Notes: generated by a model not told the origin, from the sequence alone. A DNA stretch of 64,000 bases from Desulfuromonas sp. (GCA_002868905.1 PKUA01000025.1:1-64000), one strand, 5' to 3'. Shown: positions 9,216 through 18,281, numbered from the stretch's first letter. Program-made: numbers and translations.

Positions 9216-9683
9216 ATGTCAGTCAACAAGGTGATCCTCGTCGGGAACCTCGGGAAAGATCCGGAACTGCGTTACACGGCTTCCGGGACCGCAGTTGCGA
9301 CGTTTTCGATTGCCACCTCGGAACGTTACAAGGACCGTGACGGCAACCAGCAGGAAAAAACCGAGTGGCACAATATTGTGGCCTGGCGGCAGTTGGCCGA
9401 GATCTGCGGGAAGTACCTGGTCAAGGGAAAGCAGGTCTATATCGAGGGAAAAATCCAGACGCGCAGTTACGATGATCGGGACGGCAACAAGCGCTACATT
9501 ACCGAGATCGTTGCCGATCAGATGCAGATGCTCGGAAGTCGCGGGGATGAAGGGGGATCGCGTGGCGGATATTCCGGCGGTTCATCCGGGTCCTCCGGAT
9601 CTTCTGGACAGCAAGGGGGTGGGCAGGGGTCAAGCGGATTTGAAGAACCCTCCTACAATGCGGACGACGATATCCCGTTCTGA
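9216..9683 (+). CDS. ssb: Single-stranded DNA-binding protein
   Basis: A 155-residue OB-fold protein that coats single-stranded DNA in replication, recombination and repair. It begins [17 protein letters not shown], typical of SSB. The OB fold occupies about residues 1-110, followed by a Gly/Ser/Gln-rich flexible linker and the acidic partner-binding tip D-D-D-I-P-F. An AAAGGAG ends 6 bases before ATG 9216, so the upstream TTG at 9198 is not the start. Confidence 0.97.
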   Translation: MSVNKVILVGNLGKDPELRYTASGTAVATFSIATSERYKDRDGNQQEKTEWHNIVAWRQLAEICGKYLVKGKQVYIEGKIQTRSYDDRDGNKRYITEIVADQMQMLGSRGDEGGSRGGYSGGSSGSSGSSGQQGGGQGSSGFEEPSYNADDDIPF

Positions 9684-9716
9684 TTTTTATATGGAATGAC
9701 TTAAAAAGGGTGACGC

Positions 9717-10295
9717 ATGTCGATTGCGACACGACAGGAAAATTTGCGCGAGGTTCTGCAGGATACCGACCCGACCGTCCGGGCGGCTGCGGCTGAAGCC
9801 CTCGAGAAGCTCGAGGCGCTCGGAGATCTCAAGCAGTTGCTTCAGGCCCTTGCGGGGGACGACCGGGGACGGAAGGTTCAGGCGTTGTTCAGCCTGGAGA
9901 AGGTAGAGGCTCCGGAGGTTATCGGCGCCCTGGTCAAGGCCCTGCAGGACGAAGATGCCGATGTGCGTGCTACGGCGGTGCAGGTGATCGGGCATAAACG
10001 TCACCCCAAGACCCTGGCGCCATTGGCCAAGCTTCTTAAAGATCCGCATCCTGCCGTCCGGGTTTACGTGATCGAGGCTCTTGGCGCCTTTGCCGATCCC
10101 CGCCTGGTGCCTTACTTGACAGCTGCGTTGCGTAGTCGTGATATCGCCCTGGTGACAGCTGCTGTCAAAGCACTCGGGGCGATTGGTGCCGCATCGGCCG
10201 AGTCTTCTCTGCTTCCGCTGCTGAAGCATCCGGACCATCGCGTCCGTCTTGCTACAGCCACAGCGCTGGGTAACCTCGGCGTCCGTTCCGAGTAA
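9717..10295 (+). CDS. HEAT-repeat protein
   Basis: A 192-residue soluble protein made almost entirely of HEAT/PBS-lyase-like helical repeats. The phrases D-x-D-x-x-V-R-A-x-A, D-P-H-P-A-V-R-V and H-P-D-H-R-V-R-L recur about every 31 residues, giving five or six repeats. No catalytic motif is seen, and such proteins usually act as scaffolds. It follows ssb by 33 bases and may be cotranscribed with it. A second HEAT protein lies 1.5 kb away on the other strand. Confidence 0.85.
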   Translation: MSIATRQENLREVLQDTDPTVRAAAAEALEKLEALGDLKQLLQALAGDDRGRKVQALFSLEKVEAPEVIGALVKALQDEDADVRATAVQVIGHKRHPKTLAPLAKLLKDPHPAVRVYVIEALGAFADPRLVPYLTAALRSRDIALVTAAVKALGAIGAASAESSLLPLLKHPDHRVRLATATALGNLGVRSE

Positions 10296-10397
10296 ACCAG
10301 TCGCATTTCCAAAGCCAGCACCTTGGCTGACTTTTTTCCCACGCGCCGATTCGAAGCCTCAGGCTTAATTCCTGGTCTTCCCGAACGCTTCGCGCCA

Positions 10398-10421
10398 CCC
10401 TCTCCCACATCGGGGAGAGGG
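10398..10421. repeat. Inverted repeat between convergent genes
   Basis: A perfect 9-bp inverted repeat (ccctctccc / gggagaggg) with a 6-base loop, between the convergent HEAT and HD-GYP genes. It lacks a T-tract on either strand, so it is a weak terminator candidate or a small interspersed palindrome. Similar C/T-G/A palindromes are common between convergent genes in proteobacteria. Confidence 0.6.
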
Positions 10422-10429
10422 GAAAGTGC

Positions 10430-11761
10430 TTACAGATAATCTGTGACCTTGATCCCTTTCAGGAAGGGGTCGACCTCGGCGATGATGCGTCTTATTTCAT
10501 CTTCAACGAGGTTAATGTCGTGCGGTTTCGCGAGGAGTCGCCCCGATGCATCGAACAGGATCTTCAGGGTGAGTTCCCGCTTTTTCGTAGCGCCGACCCA
10601 GGAGACCAGTCCGATTTCATTGCTGTCGAGACGGACCAGAGAACCGACCGGATACGGGCCGAGAAAACGGATGAAGTTTTCGACATACTCCGGGTTGAGC
10701 ATGGTTCCCGAGATCTCGCGCAACCTGTTGGTGGCCCCTCGCGGCGTCATGGGGCGTTGGTAGGAACGGAGCGTGGTCATGGCATCGTAGGTGTCGGCAA
10801 TCGCTGTCATGTCGACCAGGGGGGAGAGGCTTTTGGCTTGGGCTGCGACAGGGTAGCCCTGGCGATTGTGTCGCACGTGATGAGCGAGGACGATGTCGAC
10901 GATGACCGATTCGATCCCTTCCATCTGGCCGACGATAGTTGCTCCCAACTGGGGGTGTTTTTTGACCTGTTCAAACTCTTCATCGGTCAGGCTGCCGGGT
11001 TTGTTGATGATGTCCCAGTCGACTTCCAACTTTCCTATGTCATGCAGCAGGGCGCCGATGCCGATCTGACGTAACTGCGCTTCGCTCAGGTTGCAGGCCC
11101 GGCCGACGGTTAACGCCAGAACGGCGACATTGACCGAGTGGGTAAAGGTGTAATTGTCATAGTCTTTGAGCATGGACATGGCGAACATGGCATGCGGTTC
11201 GGTGAGGGTGACCTGGACCATGCTCTTGACCGTCTTGTCAACTTCATCCGAAGCCGGGATCTCCCCCATCCTCACATCGTTGAATATGCGGTCGACCACA
11301 TCGAGGGCGCGATTGTAGACTGCGCGTGGCGTTTCCTCGTCGTTGTCCTCGTCCTGGTTCCTGACCGGTCTGATGTGCTTGATCCCGTGGCTTTTTATCG
11401 CTTGCTCGAAAGCCGCCTGACCTGAACTCTGTTCGTTCAATATCTTGACAAGCGCAGCCAGCTCTTTCTCGTCGATGCCGTAGAGAAGCTCCATGCCGTC
11501 GAGTTCAAGGCGTTGTAAAATCTGCAACAAATCATCTGTGCCGGGGCAGTCCTCGACAAACAGATAGTCCTCGACGAACAGGGTCCCCTCCAGGTTGCCG
11601 ATCCGGATCAGGTCTCGCCCCCGGATCAATTCGGAAACGGCATCGACCAGGGTTTCGATCTGGCGGCGGAGCGCAGGGTGCTCAAGGGGATAGAGGCGCA
11701 GGCCCTTGATCGCTCCGGTCAGGCCCTGGACCAGTCGACGCGGGGATTCTTCATTCAGCAT
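10430..11761 (-). CDS. HD-GYP domain protein (probable cyclic-dinucleotide phosphodiesterase)
   Basis: A 443-residue cytoplasmic protein. Residues 1-110 form an N-terminal domain with K-G-L-x-x-Y-P-x-x-H-P-A, also present in the gene just upstream. The HD-GYP domain follows from about residue 190: H at T-H-S-V-N-V, the metal pair L-L-H-D-I-G-K-L, and H-H-V-R-H-N-R-Q-G-Y-P, a variant of the usual H-H-E-x-x-D-G-x-G-Y-P. A-D-T-Y-D-A-M-T follows. HD-GYP enzymes hydrolyse c-di-GMP and some hydrolyse cGAMP; the changed residues in the GYP loop leave activity and substrate open. The start overlaps the upstream HEAT gene by 11 bases, so the pair is coupled. Confidence 0.88.
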   Translation of the reverse strand: MLNEESPRRLVQGLTGAIKGLRLYPLEHPALRRQIETLVDAVSELIRGRDLIRIGNLEGTLFVEDYLFVEDCPGTDDLLQILQRLELDGMELLYGIDEKELAALVKILNEQSSGQAAFEQAIKSHGIKHIRPVRNQDEDNDEETPRAVYNRALDVVDRIFNDVRMGEIPASDEVDKTVKSMVQVTLTEPHAMFAMSMLKDYDNYTFTHSVNVAVLALTVGRACNLSEAQLRQIGIGALLHDIGKLEVDWDIINKPGSLTDEEFEQVKKHPQLGATIVGQMEGIESVIVDIVLAHHVRHNRQGYPVAAQAKSLSPLVDMTAIADTYDAMTTLRSYQRPMTPRGATNRLREISGTMLNPEYVENFIRFLGPYPVGSLVRLDSNEIGLVSWVGATKKRELTLKILFDASGRLLAKPHDINLVEDEIRRIIAEVDPFLKGIKVTDYL

Positions 11762-13307
11762 GTTCTGAGCCTTTCTTCAACTGCTTCAAGGCAAGTGCCG
11801 CCTGCCGTGCAACGCGGGCAAATTTATCGTCGACAGCAACTTCCAGGGCAGATCGGGCATCTTCATAACCAATCTCTCCAAGCGCCTGGGCTGCCGCAGC
11901 CCTGATCTCGGCAAATTGTGTACGTTTGATCAGTTTGTTCTGGCGGAGGATGGAGCATAATGCCGGTATCGCTTCCGGAGAGCCGATCTCCCCGATGGAG
12001 CGAATGGCGTCCTTGGTGAAACTGGATCGCTTCATAAACGGGTCCCTGATCTTGACGGTTCGGACGAGGGCCGGGACGGCCCTGTCGTCCTTCAAGGCGC
12101 CGAGTGAGAGCAGGGCCTGGCGTGCCATCTCCTCGTCACTTCCTTCCACCGTTTTGAGAAGAAGGTTCACCGCTTCCTGCCCACCGGTTTTCGCCAGGGC
12201 GCGTACGACTTCTCGCCTGACCCGGATCTCTTCATGTTGCAGCAGGGGCCCCAGAAAGTGAGATGAGTCGGGATGGCGGATTTCACCGATGACCGTAACC
12301 GCATTGCGTACGACAAACCAGCGGTCATCCTGCAGGTGCTCAGCCAGAACCGGAAGCGCATCGTGCCCCTGGCGGATGAGCGCTTCAACCAGAATTTTTC
12401 TTTTTCCGGCTGAATCTTCCAGGGATAATTTCTCCATCAGTTGCCCAATCGCCCTGTGTTTCAGGACAACCAGGATGTTTTTCAGGACATCTTTCAATCT
12501 GGGAGACGTGTCACGTTTGCACATGAAATCGATCAGGAAGCCGACCAGCTCGCGGGTGGCGACATGATTGATTGCCTGGGAGGTCAATTCCCGACGTTGC
12601 ATCGGGATGCGACGATTGGTTGCGAACTGGCAAAGAAGGGCCATTGCTTCAGTCAGGGCCAGTCGTTTATTCGGTTGAATCGCATCCGGGATCAGGGCGG
12701 TTGTCTCCTGCAGGAGTTCCCTGAAACGTTGATCGGTTTTGGCGGCACGAAGTTCTTTGAGAACGTCCCTGAGGTCACGGATGTCTTCAGGGGGTTGGAA
12801 CTGCAGCTGGTTGAAATCTTCCTCTTCCACTCCGGGTTGGGCCGATTCTTCCAGTTTCTCTTTTTCTGTCAGGATTTTGCTTAAGTCGGTTTCATTGAGC
12901 CAGATTGTCGTGATCCGCGCCTGCAGGAGGACTTCCTTGATGCCGCCGCGCGATCTGATTTCTTTTGTTTCGAGGGCCAGAGATTTGGAGAATTCGAGCA
13001 GGTCCTCCAGGCTCAGGTCGGGGAGGATGACGATTTGCTGGATTCTGCGGGCAAACAGGTAGGGAGCGAGCTTCTGTAACGGCTGGCTCTCTTTGCCGAA
13101 CTGCTTATCGTCCAGGAAAAAGCCTTCACGGCGGACGGTGAAATGGAGGTTCTCCCCGTCTTGCAACATGGGAAGAAAAGCATTGCGAGCAGACAATAGG
13201 GCGTTTTTGACTGCGGGATGGCCCGGGGGATAGTACTGGACCCCCTTAACCAGCTTGGCTAGATCGCGTAGTGCCAGGATCAATCGGTCGTGTGTTTGGG
13301 TGCTCAC
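11751..13307 (-). CDS. HEAT-repeat protein with HD-GYP-partner N-terminal domain
   Basis: A 518-residue soluble protein. The N-terminus (about 1-125) carries K-G-V-x-Y-Y-P-P-G-H-P-A and a hydrophobic pattern shared with the following HD-GYP protein, suggesting both dimerise or bind the same partner. From about residue 270 to the end there are HEAT repeats (W-F-V-V-R-N-A, E-E-I-R-V-R-R-E-V-V, Y-E-D-A-R-S-A-L). No catalytic residues are evident. The start is GTG at 13307. Coupling to the HD-GYP gene suggests a scaffold or adaptor for cyclic-dinucleotide signalling; this is inference. Confidence 0.82.
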   Translation of the reverse strand: MSTQTHDRLILALRDLAKLVKGVQYYPPGHPAVKNALLSARNAFLPMLQDGENLHFTVRREGFFLDDKQFGKESQPLQKLAPYLFARRIQQIVILPDLSLEDLLEFSKSLALETKEIRSRGGIKEVLLQARITTIWLNETDLSKILTEKEKLEESAQPGVEEEDFNQLQFQPPEDIRDLRDVLKELRAAKTDQRFRELLQETTALIPDAIQPNKRLALTEAMALLCQFATNRRIPMQRRELTSQAINHVATRELVGFLIDFMCKRDTSPRLKDVLKNILVVLKHRAIGQLMEKLSLEDSAGKRKILVEALIRQGHDALPVLAEHLQDDRWFVVRNAVTVIGEIRHPDSSHFLGPLLQHEEIRVRREVVRALAKTGGQEAVNLLLKTVEGSDEEMARQALLSLGALKDDRAVPALVRTVKIRDPFMKRSSFTKDAIRSIGEIGSPEAIPALCSILRQNKLIKRTQFAEIRAAAAQALGEIGYEDARSALEVAVDDKFARVARQAALALKQLKKGSEHAE

Positions 13308-13542
13308 AAATCAATTCCGGTGCTCTGCTGATGTCATGAAAACAGACTCCAGGGGAGATAAATAACAAAATTTCAGTTAAATTTATTCATGTCCATATAA
13401 CATAGCGTTTTTACCAAGGAAAGTAAATCGGTTCAGCTGACTTCATGGTCTGCGGGAGAAGAGATGGAGACTTGCATTGCCGAAAAACGGGAGAAGGGGG
13501 CGATGTCTGTGGCGACAAAGGGTTGTGTTAGGTTTGAAAACG

Positions 13543-14208
13543 ATGGAAGATGACGGAATGCTTACCGAATGCCAAGAGAGTTTAAATGAAACCGGTCGCT
13601 TTAGAAAACCGCTGGTCCTCGGGGTGACCGGGGGAATCGCCAGTGGGAAAAGCAGTGTCATCGACTATTTTGATCGACTCGGAGCAGACGTGCTCAGCGC
13701 AGACCAGTTAGCCAGGGAGGCGGTTCTGCCCGGGAGCTTGGCTCTGGCAGAAATCAGGGTTGTTTTCGGAGATGCGTTCCTCCTGGACGATGGCACCCTG
13801 GACCGGGAGAAGATGGCGGCAGAGGTCTTTGCCGATCCGGCTTCCAGGGAAAAACTCGAAAAGATCGTGCGTCCATCCATTGCCGTTCTCGCCGGAAAAC
13901 GGCTTGATGAATTGCGCCAAAAGGATATTGAACTCGTCGTCTACGAGGCCCCGTTATTATTTGAAGCTGCCGTTGAGGGGCGGGTCGATCGGGTTCTCAC
14001 TATCTGGGTCAGGCCGGATGTTCAATTGCAGCGCCTTTGCCGGCGCAACAACCTGACCGAGGATGAGGCACGACAACGCATCCTTGCCCAGTTCCCGCAG
14101 GAGGTCAAGGTGGTGAGGGCGGATGAGTTGCTTGATAATTCCGGATCGTTGGAGCAGACCTGGTCCGGGGTCGAGCTGCTTTTCAAGCGTCTGGTTGCCG
14201 ATCGGTAA
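13543..14208 (+). CDS. coaE: Dephospho-CoA kinase
   Basis: Catalyses the last step of coenzyme A synthesis, ATP-dependent phosphorylation of dephospho-CoA. The P-loop G-V-T-G-G-I-A-S-G-K-S and the L-S-A-D-Q-L-A-R-E motif follow a short N-terminal extension; Y-E-A-P-L-L-F-E-A marks the substrate region. Start choice is uncertain: ATG 13543 or ATG 13558 both fit, and neither has a strong Shine-Dalgarno sequence. A TTG at 13477 is less likely. The 3' end overlaps the converging hydrolase gene by 26 bases. Confidence 0.92.
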   Translation: MEDDGMLTECQESLNETGRFRKPLVLGVTGGIASGKSSVIDYFDRLGADVLSADQLAREAVLPGSLALAEIRVVFGDAFLLDDGTLDREKMAAEVFADPASREKLEKIVRPSIAVLAGKRLDELRQKDIELVVYEAPLLFEAAVEGRVDRVLTIWVRPDVQLQRLCRRNNLTEDEARQRILAQFPQEVKVVRADELLDNSGSLEQTWSGVELLFKRLVADR

Positions 14209-14995
14209 GCCGCAGCAGGAAATGTACGATTCTTTGCAGGGTGTCTTCCAGGCAGGGATTTTCCTCGGTACTCAGGACGTGGATGTTGTGAAGATCGTAG
14301 GTGTGAAGTTCCTTATCGGGGCTGCCGAGTCGCTCAAAGAGTTCCAAACCACTCTCTGATGAGACGGTTGGATCGTCTTTTGAACGGAGTGCCAGCACCG
14401 GTGTCGTCACCTGCCCCAGGCGGGAGGTCAGGCTTTGGCAGAGGCGGTTCAGTTGGTGGACGGCGTGTAGCGGTCTGTGCCGGTAATAATGCCGTGCCGC
14501 CTCGTCCGAAAGTGTCCGCTCCTGGAACCGTATCAGGTGGCGAAGCAGTCCGGTGAGCGGAGCCAGTCGGTGCCGCAGACGCAGAAATGGAGAGAGCAGG
14601 ACCAGGCCCGCAAGGTTTTGTCGGCTCAAGCTGTCAAGCAGAAGTAGTCCTCCAGTGCTCATCCCTATACCGAAAACCTGTGAAAATTCCGCGCGCAAGC
14701 CTTGAACCCCTGCTGCAACTGCGTCCCTCCACTCGGCGAGATCGCGTCTGGCGAGATCGTCGGCTGTCGTCCCATGTCCCGGCAGCAGCAGGCCGTAGCA
14801 ACAGAACCCCTCGGCCACCAATCTTTCGGCTAGTAAACGCATCTCCCAGGGGGTGGCAGTTAAGCCGTGAACCAGGACAATGCTGCCCCTGGCTTCCGTG
14901 TCGGGTCGTAGTAAAAAAGGTAAATTGTCGGGGTCGTCGACCCCGCAGCGGTGTGCGATGCTCCTGATCTCTTCAATGTCGAAACCGTGATCCAT
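14183..14995 (-). CDS. Alpha/beta hydrolase (carboxylesterase/lipase-like)
   Basis: A 270-residue serine hydrolase. The oxyanion-hole motif H-G-L-T-A-T-P is near residue 39, the nucleophile elbow G-M-S-T-G near residue 110, the acid in S-K-D-D-P-T near 210, and the histidine in N-I-H-V near 243. The pattern resembles small carboxylesterases and monoacylglycerol-lipase-like enzymes. No signal peptide is seen. Natural substrate unknown. It converges on coaE with a 26-base overlap. Confidence 0.85.
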   Translation of the reverse strand: MDHGFDIEEIRSIAHRCGVDDPDNLPFLLRPDTEARGSIVLVHGLTATPWEMRLLAERLVAEGFCCYGLLLPGHGTTADDLARRDLAEWRDAVAAGVQGLRAEFSQVFGIGMSTGGLLLLDSLSRQNLAGLVLLSPFLRLRHRLAPLTGLLRHLIRFQERTLSDEAARHYYRHRPLHAVHQLNRLCQSLTSRLGQVTTPVLALRSKDDPTVSSESGLELFERLGSPDKELHTYDLHNIHVLSTEENPCLEDTLQRIVHFLLRLTDRQPDA

Positions 14996-15052
14996 GGCCT
15001 GTTGCCATTCTCCGGAGTTGGTGGATTCTGTGTGAAGCTAAGATATTAACAG

Positions 15053-15084
15053 AAAAAGCCCTCCGGGTAACAGGAGGGCTTTTG
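15053..15084 (-). terminator. Terminator downstream of the IclR gene
   Basis: An 8-bp GC stem (agccctcc / ggagggct) is flanked by A4-5 on one side and T4 on the other. On the minus strand the stem is followed by TTTTT, fitting termination of the IclR transcript. It may work in both directions. Confidence 0.85.
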
Positions 15085-15108
15085 GGGGATAGTCATCGTT
15101 GGTGGTGT

Positions 15109-15888
15109 CTAGTTGTGGTATCCGAGGCGGGTGGAGAGATCGTTGCCGGCCGTGACCACCAGGTCGACAAGGCTGTCTTTGATCCGTTCATCGGACAGGC
15201 GCATGGAGGGCCCGGAGACACTGACGGCGCCGACAATTCGTCGGGTGTAATCGCGAATCGGTGCGGCGACACAGCGAACACCCGGGTCCATCTCTTCGTC
15301 ATCGATGGCGTATCCCTGCTCCGCGACGAGCTGCAGCTGTTTTTTCAGCTCCTGGCGGTTGCTGAGAGTCTGTGGAGTATAGGTCTGCAACTGGGCCGGG
15401 AGAGCCTCTTCAAGCTCTTCGTCGGAGAGGGCGGCGAGGTGGACCTTGCCGGCAGCCGTGCAGAAGGCGGGAAGTCGGGAACCGACCCTGGAGACAACCC
15501 GGACCGTCAGGTCGGTTTCGACGACGTCGAGGTAGACGATAAATCCGTCCTTGAAGATGGCGACGTAAGAGGTTTCGTTGCAGTCTTTGACCAGCCGCTC
15601 GAGAATCGGTTTGGCCTGCCTCAACAGTCCCATTTGTTTGATAAAGGTTTGTCCCAGTTCGAGGGACTTGAGCCCGAGGCGGTAGTTTTCAGTGGCCTTG
15701 TTCTGCTCGATGTAGCCACGTGACTCCAGGGTCGCCAGCAGACGGAAGACGTTGTTCTTGTGGAGCTTGAGTCGCTTGGAGAGCTCGGTAACACCGAGTT
15801 CGTCAACGTCGTCGTGAAATTGTTCGAGCAGGTCGAGGGCGTGGGATACGGCTTGGATGATATATTCCGATTTTTCTTTTTTGGCCAT
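15109..15888 (-). CDS. IclR-family transcriptional regulator
   Basis: A 259-residue regulator. The N-terminal winged helix (about 8-70) reads L-D-L-L-E-Q-F and L-S-K-R-L-K-L-H-K-N-N-V-F-R-L-L; the C-terminal effector domain (about 85-255) has Y-V-A-I-F-K-D-G and the R-C-V-A-A-P-I-R-D motif. IclR proteins sense small organic acids and often repress their own gene. The ATG has AGGGGA upstream. It stands alone, so its targets are not evident here. A perfect inverted repeat abuts its likely promoter (see 15932-15979). Confidence 0.92.
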   Translation of the reverse strand: MAKKEKSEYIIQAVSHALDLLEQFHDDVDELGVTELSKRLKLHKNNVFRLLATLESRGYIEQNKATENYRLGLKSLELGQTFIKQMGLLRQAKPILERLVKDCNETSYVAIFKDGFIVYLDVVETDLTVRVVSRVGSRLPAFCTAAGKVHLAALSDEELEEALPAQLQTYTPQTLSNRQELKKQLQLVAEQGYAIDDEEMDPGVRCVAAPIRDYTRRIVGAVSVSGPSMRLSDERIKDSLVDLVVTAGNDLSTRLGYHN

Positions 15889-15931
15889 GGGATTTCCCCT
15901 CTTTTTCCAGTTGGATCAATAAATGAATGTG

Positions 15932-15959
15932 ACTATTTAAAAGGTCTAATTTTTGTCAA
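15932..15959 (-). promoter_or_regulatory. Sigma-70-type promoter of the IclR gene
   Basis: Read on the minus strand: TTGACA, a 16-base spacer, then AATAGT, about 45 bases before the start codon. The -35 matches consensus fully and the -10 at four of six positions. Confidence 0.6.
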
Positions 15960-15979
15960 GGGGAAACCGGGGTTTCCCC
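15960..15979. promoter_or_regulatory. Perfect palindrome abutting the IclR promoter, candidate operator
   Basis: Arms ggggaaacc / ggtttcccc (9 bp each) are separated by two G and directly touch the -35 hexamer of the IclR gene. Position and symmetry suit autoregulation by a dimeric or tetrameric regulator. The remaining intergenic DNA to 16199 is AT-rich and holds no gene that I can see. Confidence 0.5.
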
Positions 15980-16199
15980 GGTCCCACGAATGTCTTGGTC
16001 TTTTTGCCTACCATGACAAATAATAAAATAGCGTTCTATTAATGTCAAATGGTCAAATGCCGAAATTTGTCGGTCGCTTTTTGTCCATCAGGGATACGAC
16101 CGCTTGCGGTGAAACCCCTATGTTTTTCAGGTTTGACGCAATTCCATGACATTCTAACAGAAAACCAGTTCGGAGAATAAGCAAAAACCGTGCAAAAAA

Positions 16200-17471
16200 C
16201 TATTCGGAGAGCGAGAAATGAGGTTCGGATTTCATGACTTCAAATAAAACAGACGTCGCGAAGCTGCCGGGGGGGAGCGAAAAACTCAGAATCAGATCAC
16301 CCTCGCAGCTCTGGGCCCCATGGTTGCCGAGGGGAACGCGCAACGGTCTCCGCTCGCCTTCCATGGCCAAGCCATGGTCGAGACGGAAGGTGTCAAGGCT
16401 GAGCCCCTCTTTGCTGAGTAGCCCCTCTTCAAGGATCCCGGCCGGACCGCTGGCGAGCTTGACCTTGTATCCGAACAGTGGCGCTGTCGGGCTGATCTCC
16501 AACCGGTCGGCACGCGGTTGCTCCGCTGCAGGGTCCGTAACACCGAAGCAGGCTCCCCGGTCATGCAGGAAGGCGAGGTCTCCGGCCCAGAGGCGCTCGA
16601 TGGTGGGGAGGCGCATCGATACCAGGCGGTCAAACAGTTCCGACTGGTAGGCGCTCAGGTAGAAGCGTAACTTTTTGCGCGGCATTGTCAGAATCGCCTG
16701 CCCCGGGTCTATTCCCTGATCGAGGGTTTGCAGCAGTTTTCGTTCATCGGCCATGCCTGATGGGAGGGTTTTCGCCGCCTCTTTGAAGGCGCCATTCTGA
16801 TAAAGTTCGGCTGCCTTTTTCCAGGAAGAATCGCGAATGGCCTGCGGGGCACCGATTATTTCGTCGATGGCGCCTTTCCAGTCGCCTCGCAGAATTTTTT
16901 GCCCAATTTGGTGAGAATTGCCGAGCAGCCCATAGCGTTGTTCGCCGAAAACATTTGGGACGCCAAGGTCCGCCAGGACCTGCAGGATGTCGAGGGCCCG
17001 GTCAAGGGCATCTTCGTGCGGTTGGCGAATTCTGATTTGAAAACGGTTTCCGGAAAGATGTCCGAGTCGGAGTTTGTTGCGATGGTAATCAGCCTGCAAG
17101 ACTGTGACGCCGGGAATGGAAACCCGGGAGAGTCGGTCCTTGTCGATGCGGGGGACCGATACAGTCTGTCGGGTGACGGCTTTTGCGTCCTTGAGGCCGG
17201 CGTAGCCGACGTCCCGCTCTTTGATGCCGAGTTGGCGGCTGAGTTTTTTGATCAGCTCCCAGGTGGTCAAGCCGGTTTTCTCGAGAGTGATGAAGAGGTG
17301 TTCACCCTCTCCGCAGGGGAGATAACGCGGAATCTCTTCGACGGAAAAGTCGTCGGGGTGCTGCTTAATCAATCCCCCGGTGCCGGGCAGGGCTGCGGTC
17401 AGATAGTTTCGTTGACTCGTCATCCCGGCAGGAACGGAACCGATATGTTCGTTGCTCGAACTGTGGGTCAT
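16200..17471 (-). CDS. truD: tRNA pseudouridine(13) synthase TruD
   Basis: A 423-residue enzyme that isomerises U13 of certain tRNAs. The catalytic aspartate lies in G-L-K-D-A-K-A-V-T-R-Q; the N-terminal signature D-F-x-V-E-E-I-P precedes it, and P-N-V-F-G-E-Q-R-Y-G is the conserved TRUD-domain segment. The ATG at 17471 overlaps the trmB stop (ATGA), which decides this start over the longer frame from 17501. Cotranscribed with trmB, making a tRNA-modification pair. Confidence 0.94.
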   Translation of the reverse strand: MTHSSSNEHIGSVPAGMTSQRNYLTAALPGTGGLIKQHPDDFSVEEIPRYLPCGEGEHLFITLEKTGLTTWELIKKLSRQLGIKERDVGYAGLKDAKAVTRQTVSVPRIDKDRLSRVSIPGVTVLQADYHRNKLRLGHLSGNRFQIRIRQPHEDALDRALDILQVLADLGVPNVFGEQRYGLLGNSHQIGQKILRGDWKGAIDEIIGAPQAIRDSSWKKAAELYQNGAFKEAAKTLPSGMADERKLLQTLDQGIDPGQAILTMPRKKLRFYLSAYQSELFDRLVSMRLPTIERLWAGDLAFLHDRGACFGVTDPAAEQPRADRLEISPTAPLFGYKVKLASGPAGILEEGLLSKEGLSLDTFRLDHGLAMEGERRPLRVPLGNHGAQSCEGDLILSFSLPPGSFATSVLFEVMKSEPHFSLSE

Positions 17472-18175
17472 GGTGACTTGGCTGCTTCTCTCTCCTCCCA
17501 ATTGATCCTGAACCCCCTGGATGAGGTCGGGGCGGGCGGGTCGCCGGGCAGGGCGTCGAGTTTTTTTTGCAAGTGGATATAGTGCAGGTTCTGACCGAGG
17601 TCGAGGAAGCGCTTCATGTATTTCGAAACCGGATAGTCGGGGAAATCGGTTGCGTAAGGGCTGTCCAGCTGGTTGTCGAATTCGTTCAGGGTCGGTAGAA
17701 GCTCCGCCACCTGTTCGGCATAGTCGCCAAAATCAGTGACAAAAAAGAATTCGCCGCCTGGTATCAGGGCGTGTTGCAGCAGAGGGAAGAAATCCCGATT
17801 GACCAGGCGACGATAGCGGTGACGTTTCTTTGGCCAGGGATCGGGACAGTTGACATAGATGGCATCCAGGCTCTCCGCGGGGAGCAGGCGGGTCAGCAGA
17901 TAACGTGCCTCGGTGCGCATGACCCGGATGTTTTCGAGTCCGGCTGCCGTTGTCTTGTTGCAGGTTTTGCTGCATCCCTTGTTGAAGATGTCGATGGCGA
18001 GGAAGTTGATCTCGGGGCTGCGTTGAGCCAACTCGACGACGAAATCACCGGTTCCGCAGCCGATTTCGAGGTGCAGGGGGCGTTCCGGTTGGGGAAACAC
18101 AGCTGGAATGCCGTATTGGATGGCAGCCGGCTCCCGTAAAAAAACGGGAGAAGTTATGTGGATCATGCGTTGCAT
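17468..18175 (-). CDS. trmB: tRNA (guanine-N7-)-methyltransferase TrmB
   Basis: Class I SAM methyltransferase making m7G46 in tRNA. Motif I is L-E-I-G-C-G-T-G-D-F near residue 35, and the family signature N-C-P-D-P-W-P-K-K-R-H lies near residue 110. Length of about 235 residues is typical. ATG 18175 is preferred; a TTG at 18190 would add five residues. It is coupled to truD downstream. Confidence 0.94.
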   Translation of the reverse strand: MQRMIHITSPVFLREPAAIQYGIPAVFPQPERPLHLEIGCGTGDFVVELAQRSPEINFLAIDIFNKGCSKTCNKTTAAGLENIRVMRTEARYLLTRLLPAESLDAIYVNCPDPWPKKRHRYRRLVNRDFFPLLQHALIPGGEFFFVTDFGDYAEQVAELLPTLNEFDNQLDSPYATDFPDYPVSKYMKRFLDLGQNLHYIHLQKKLDALPGDPPAPTSSRGFRINWEEREAAKSP

Positions 18176-18230
18176 CGGTATGTCTTTCAATGGAATTTCG
18201 GAATTGTTTTGCAGGCCGTAACCGGCACAT

Positions 18231-18281
18231 GCCGGAGCCGGAAGCCCCTGTTTTGCAGGGATTCTTCCGGCTCCGGCTTTT
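18231..18281. terminator. Long hairpin between trmB and the cytochrome gene
   Basis: 13-bp perfect arms (gccggagccggaa at 18231-18243, its complement at 18265-18277) enclose a second small stem (ccctg / caggg). A TTTT tract follows on the plus strand. The minus-strand cytochrome gene ends just upstream, but the T-tract is on the other side. It may act as an RNA 3'-end stabiliser for the cytochrome mRNA rather than a classical terminator. Confidence 0.55.
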
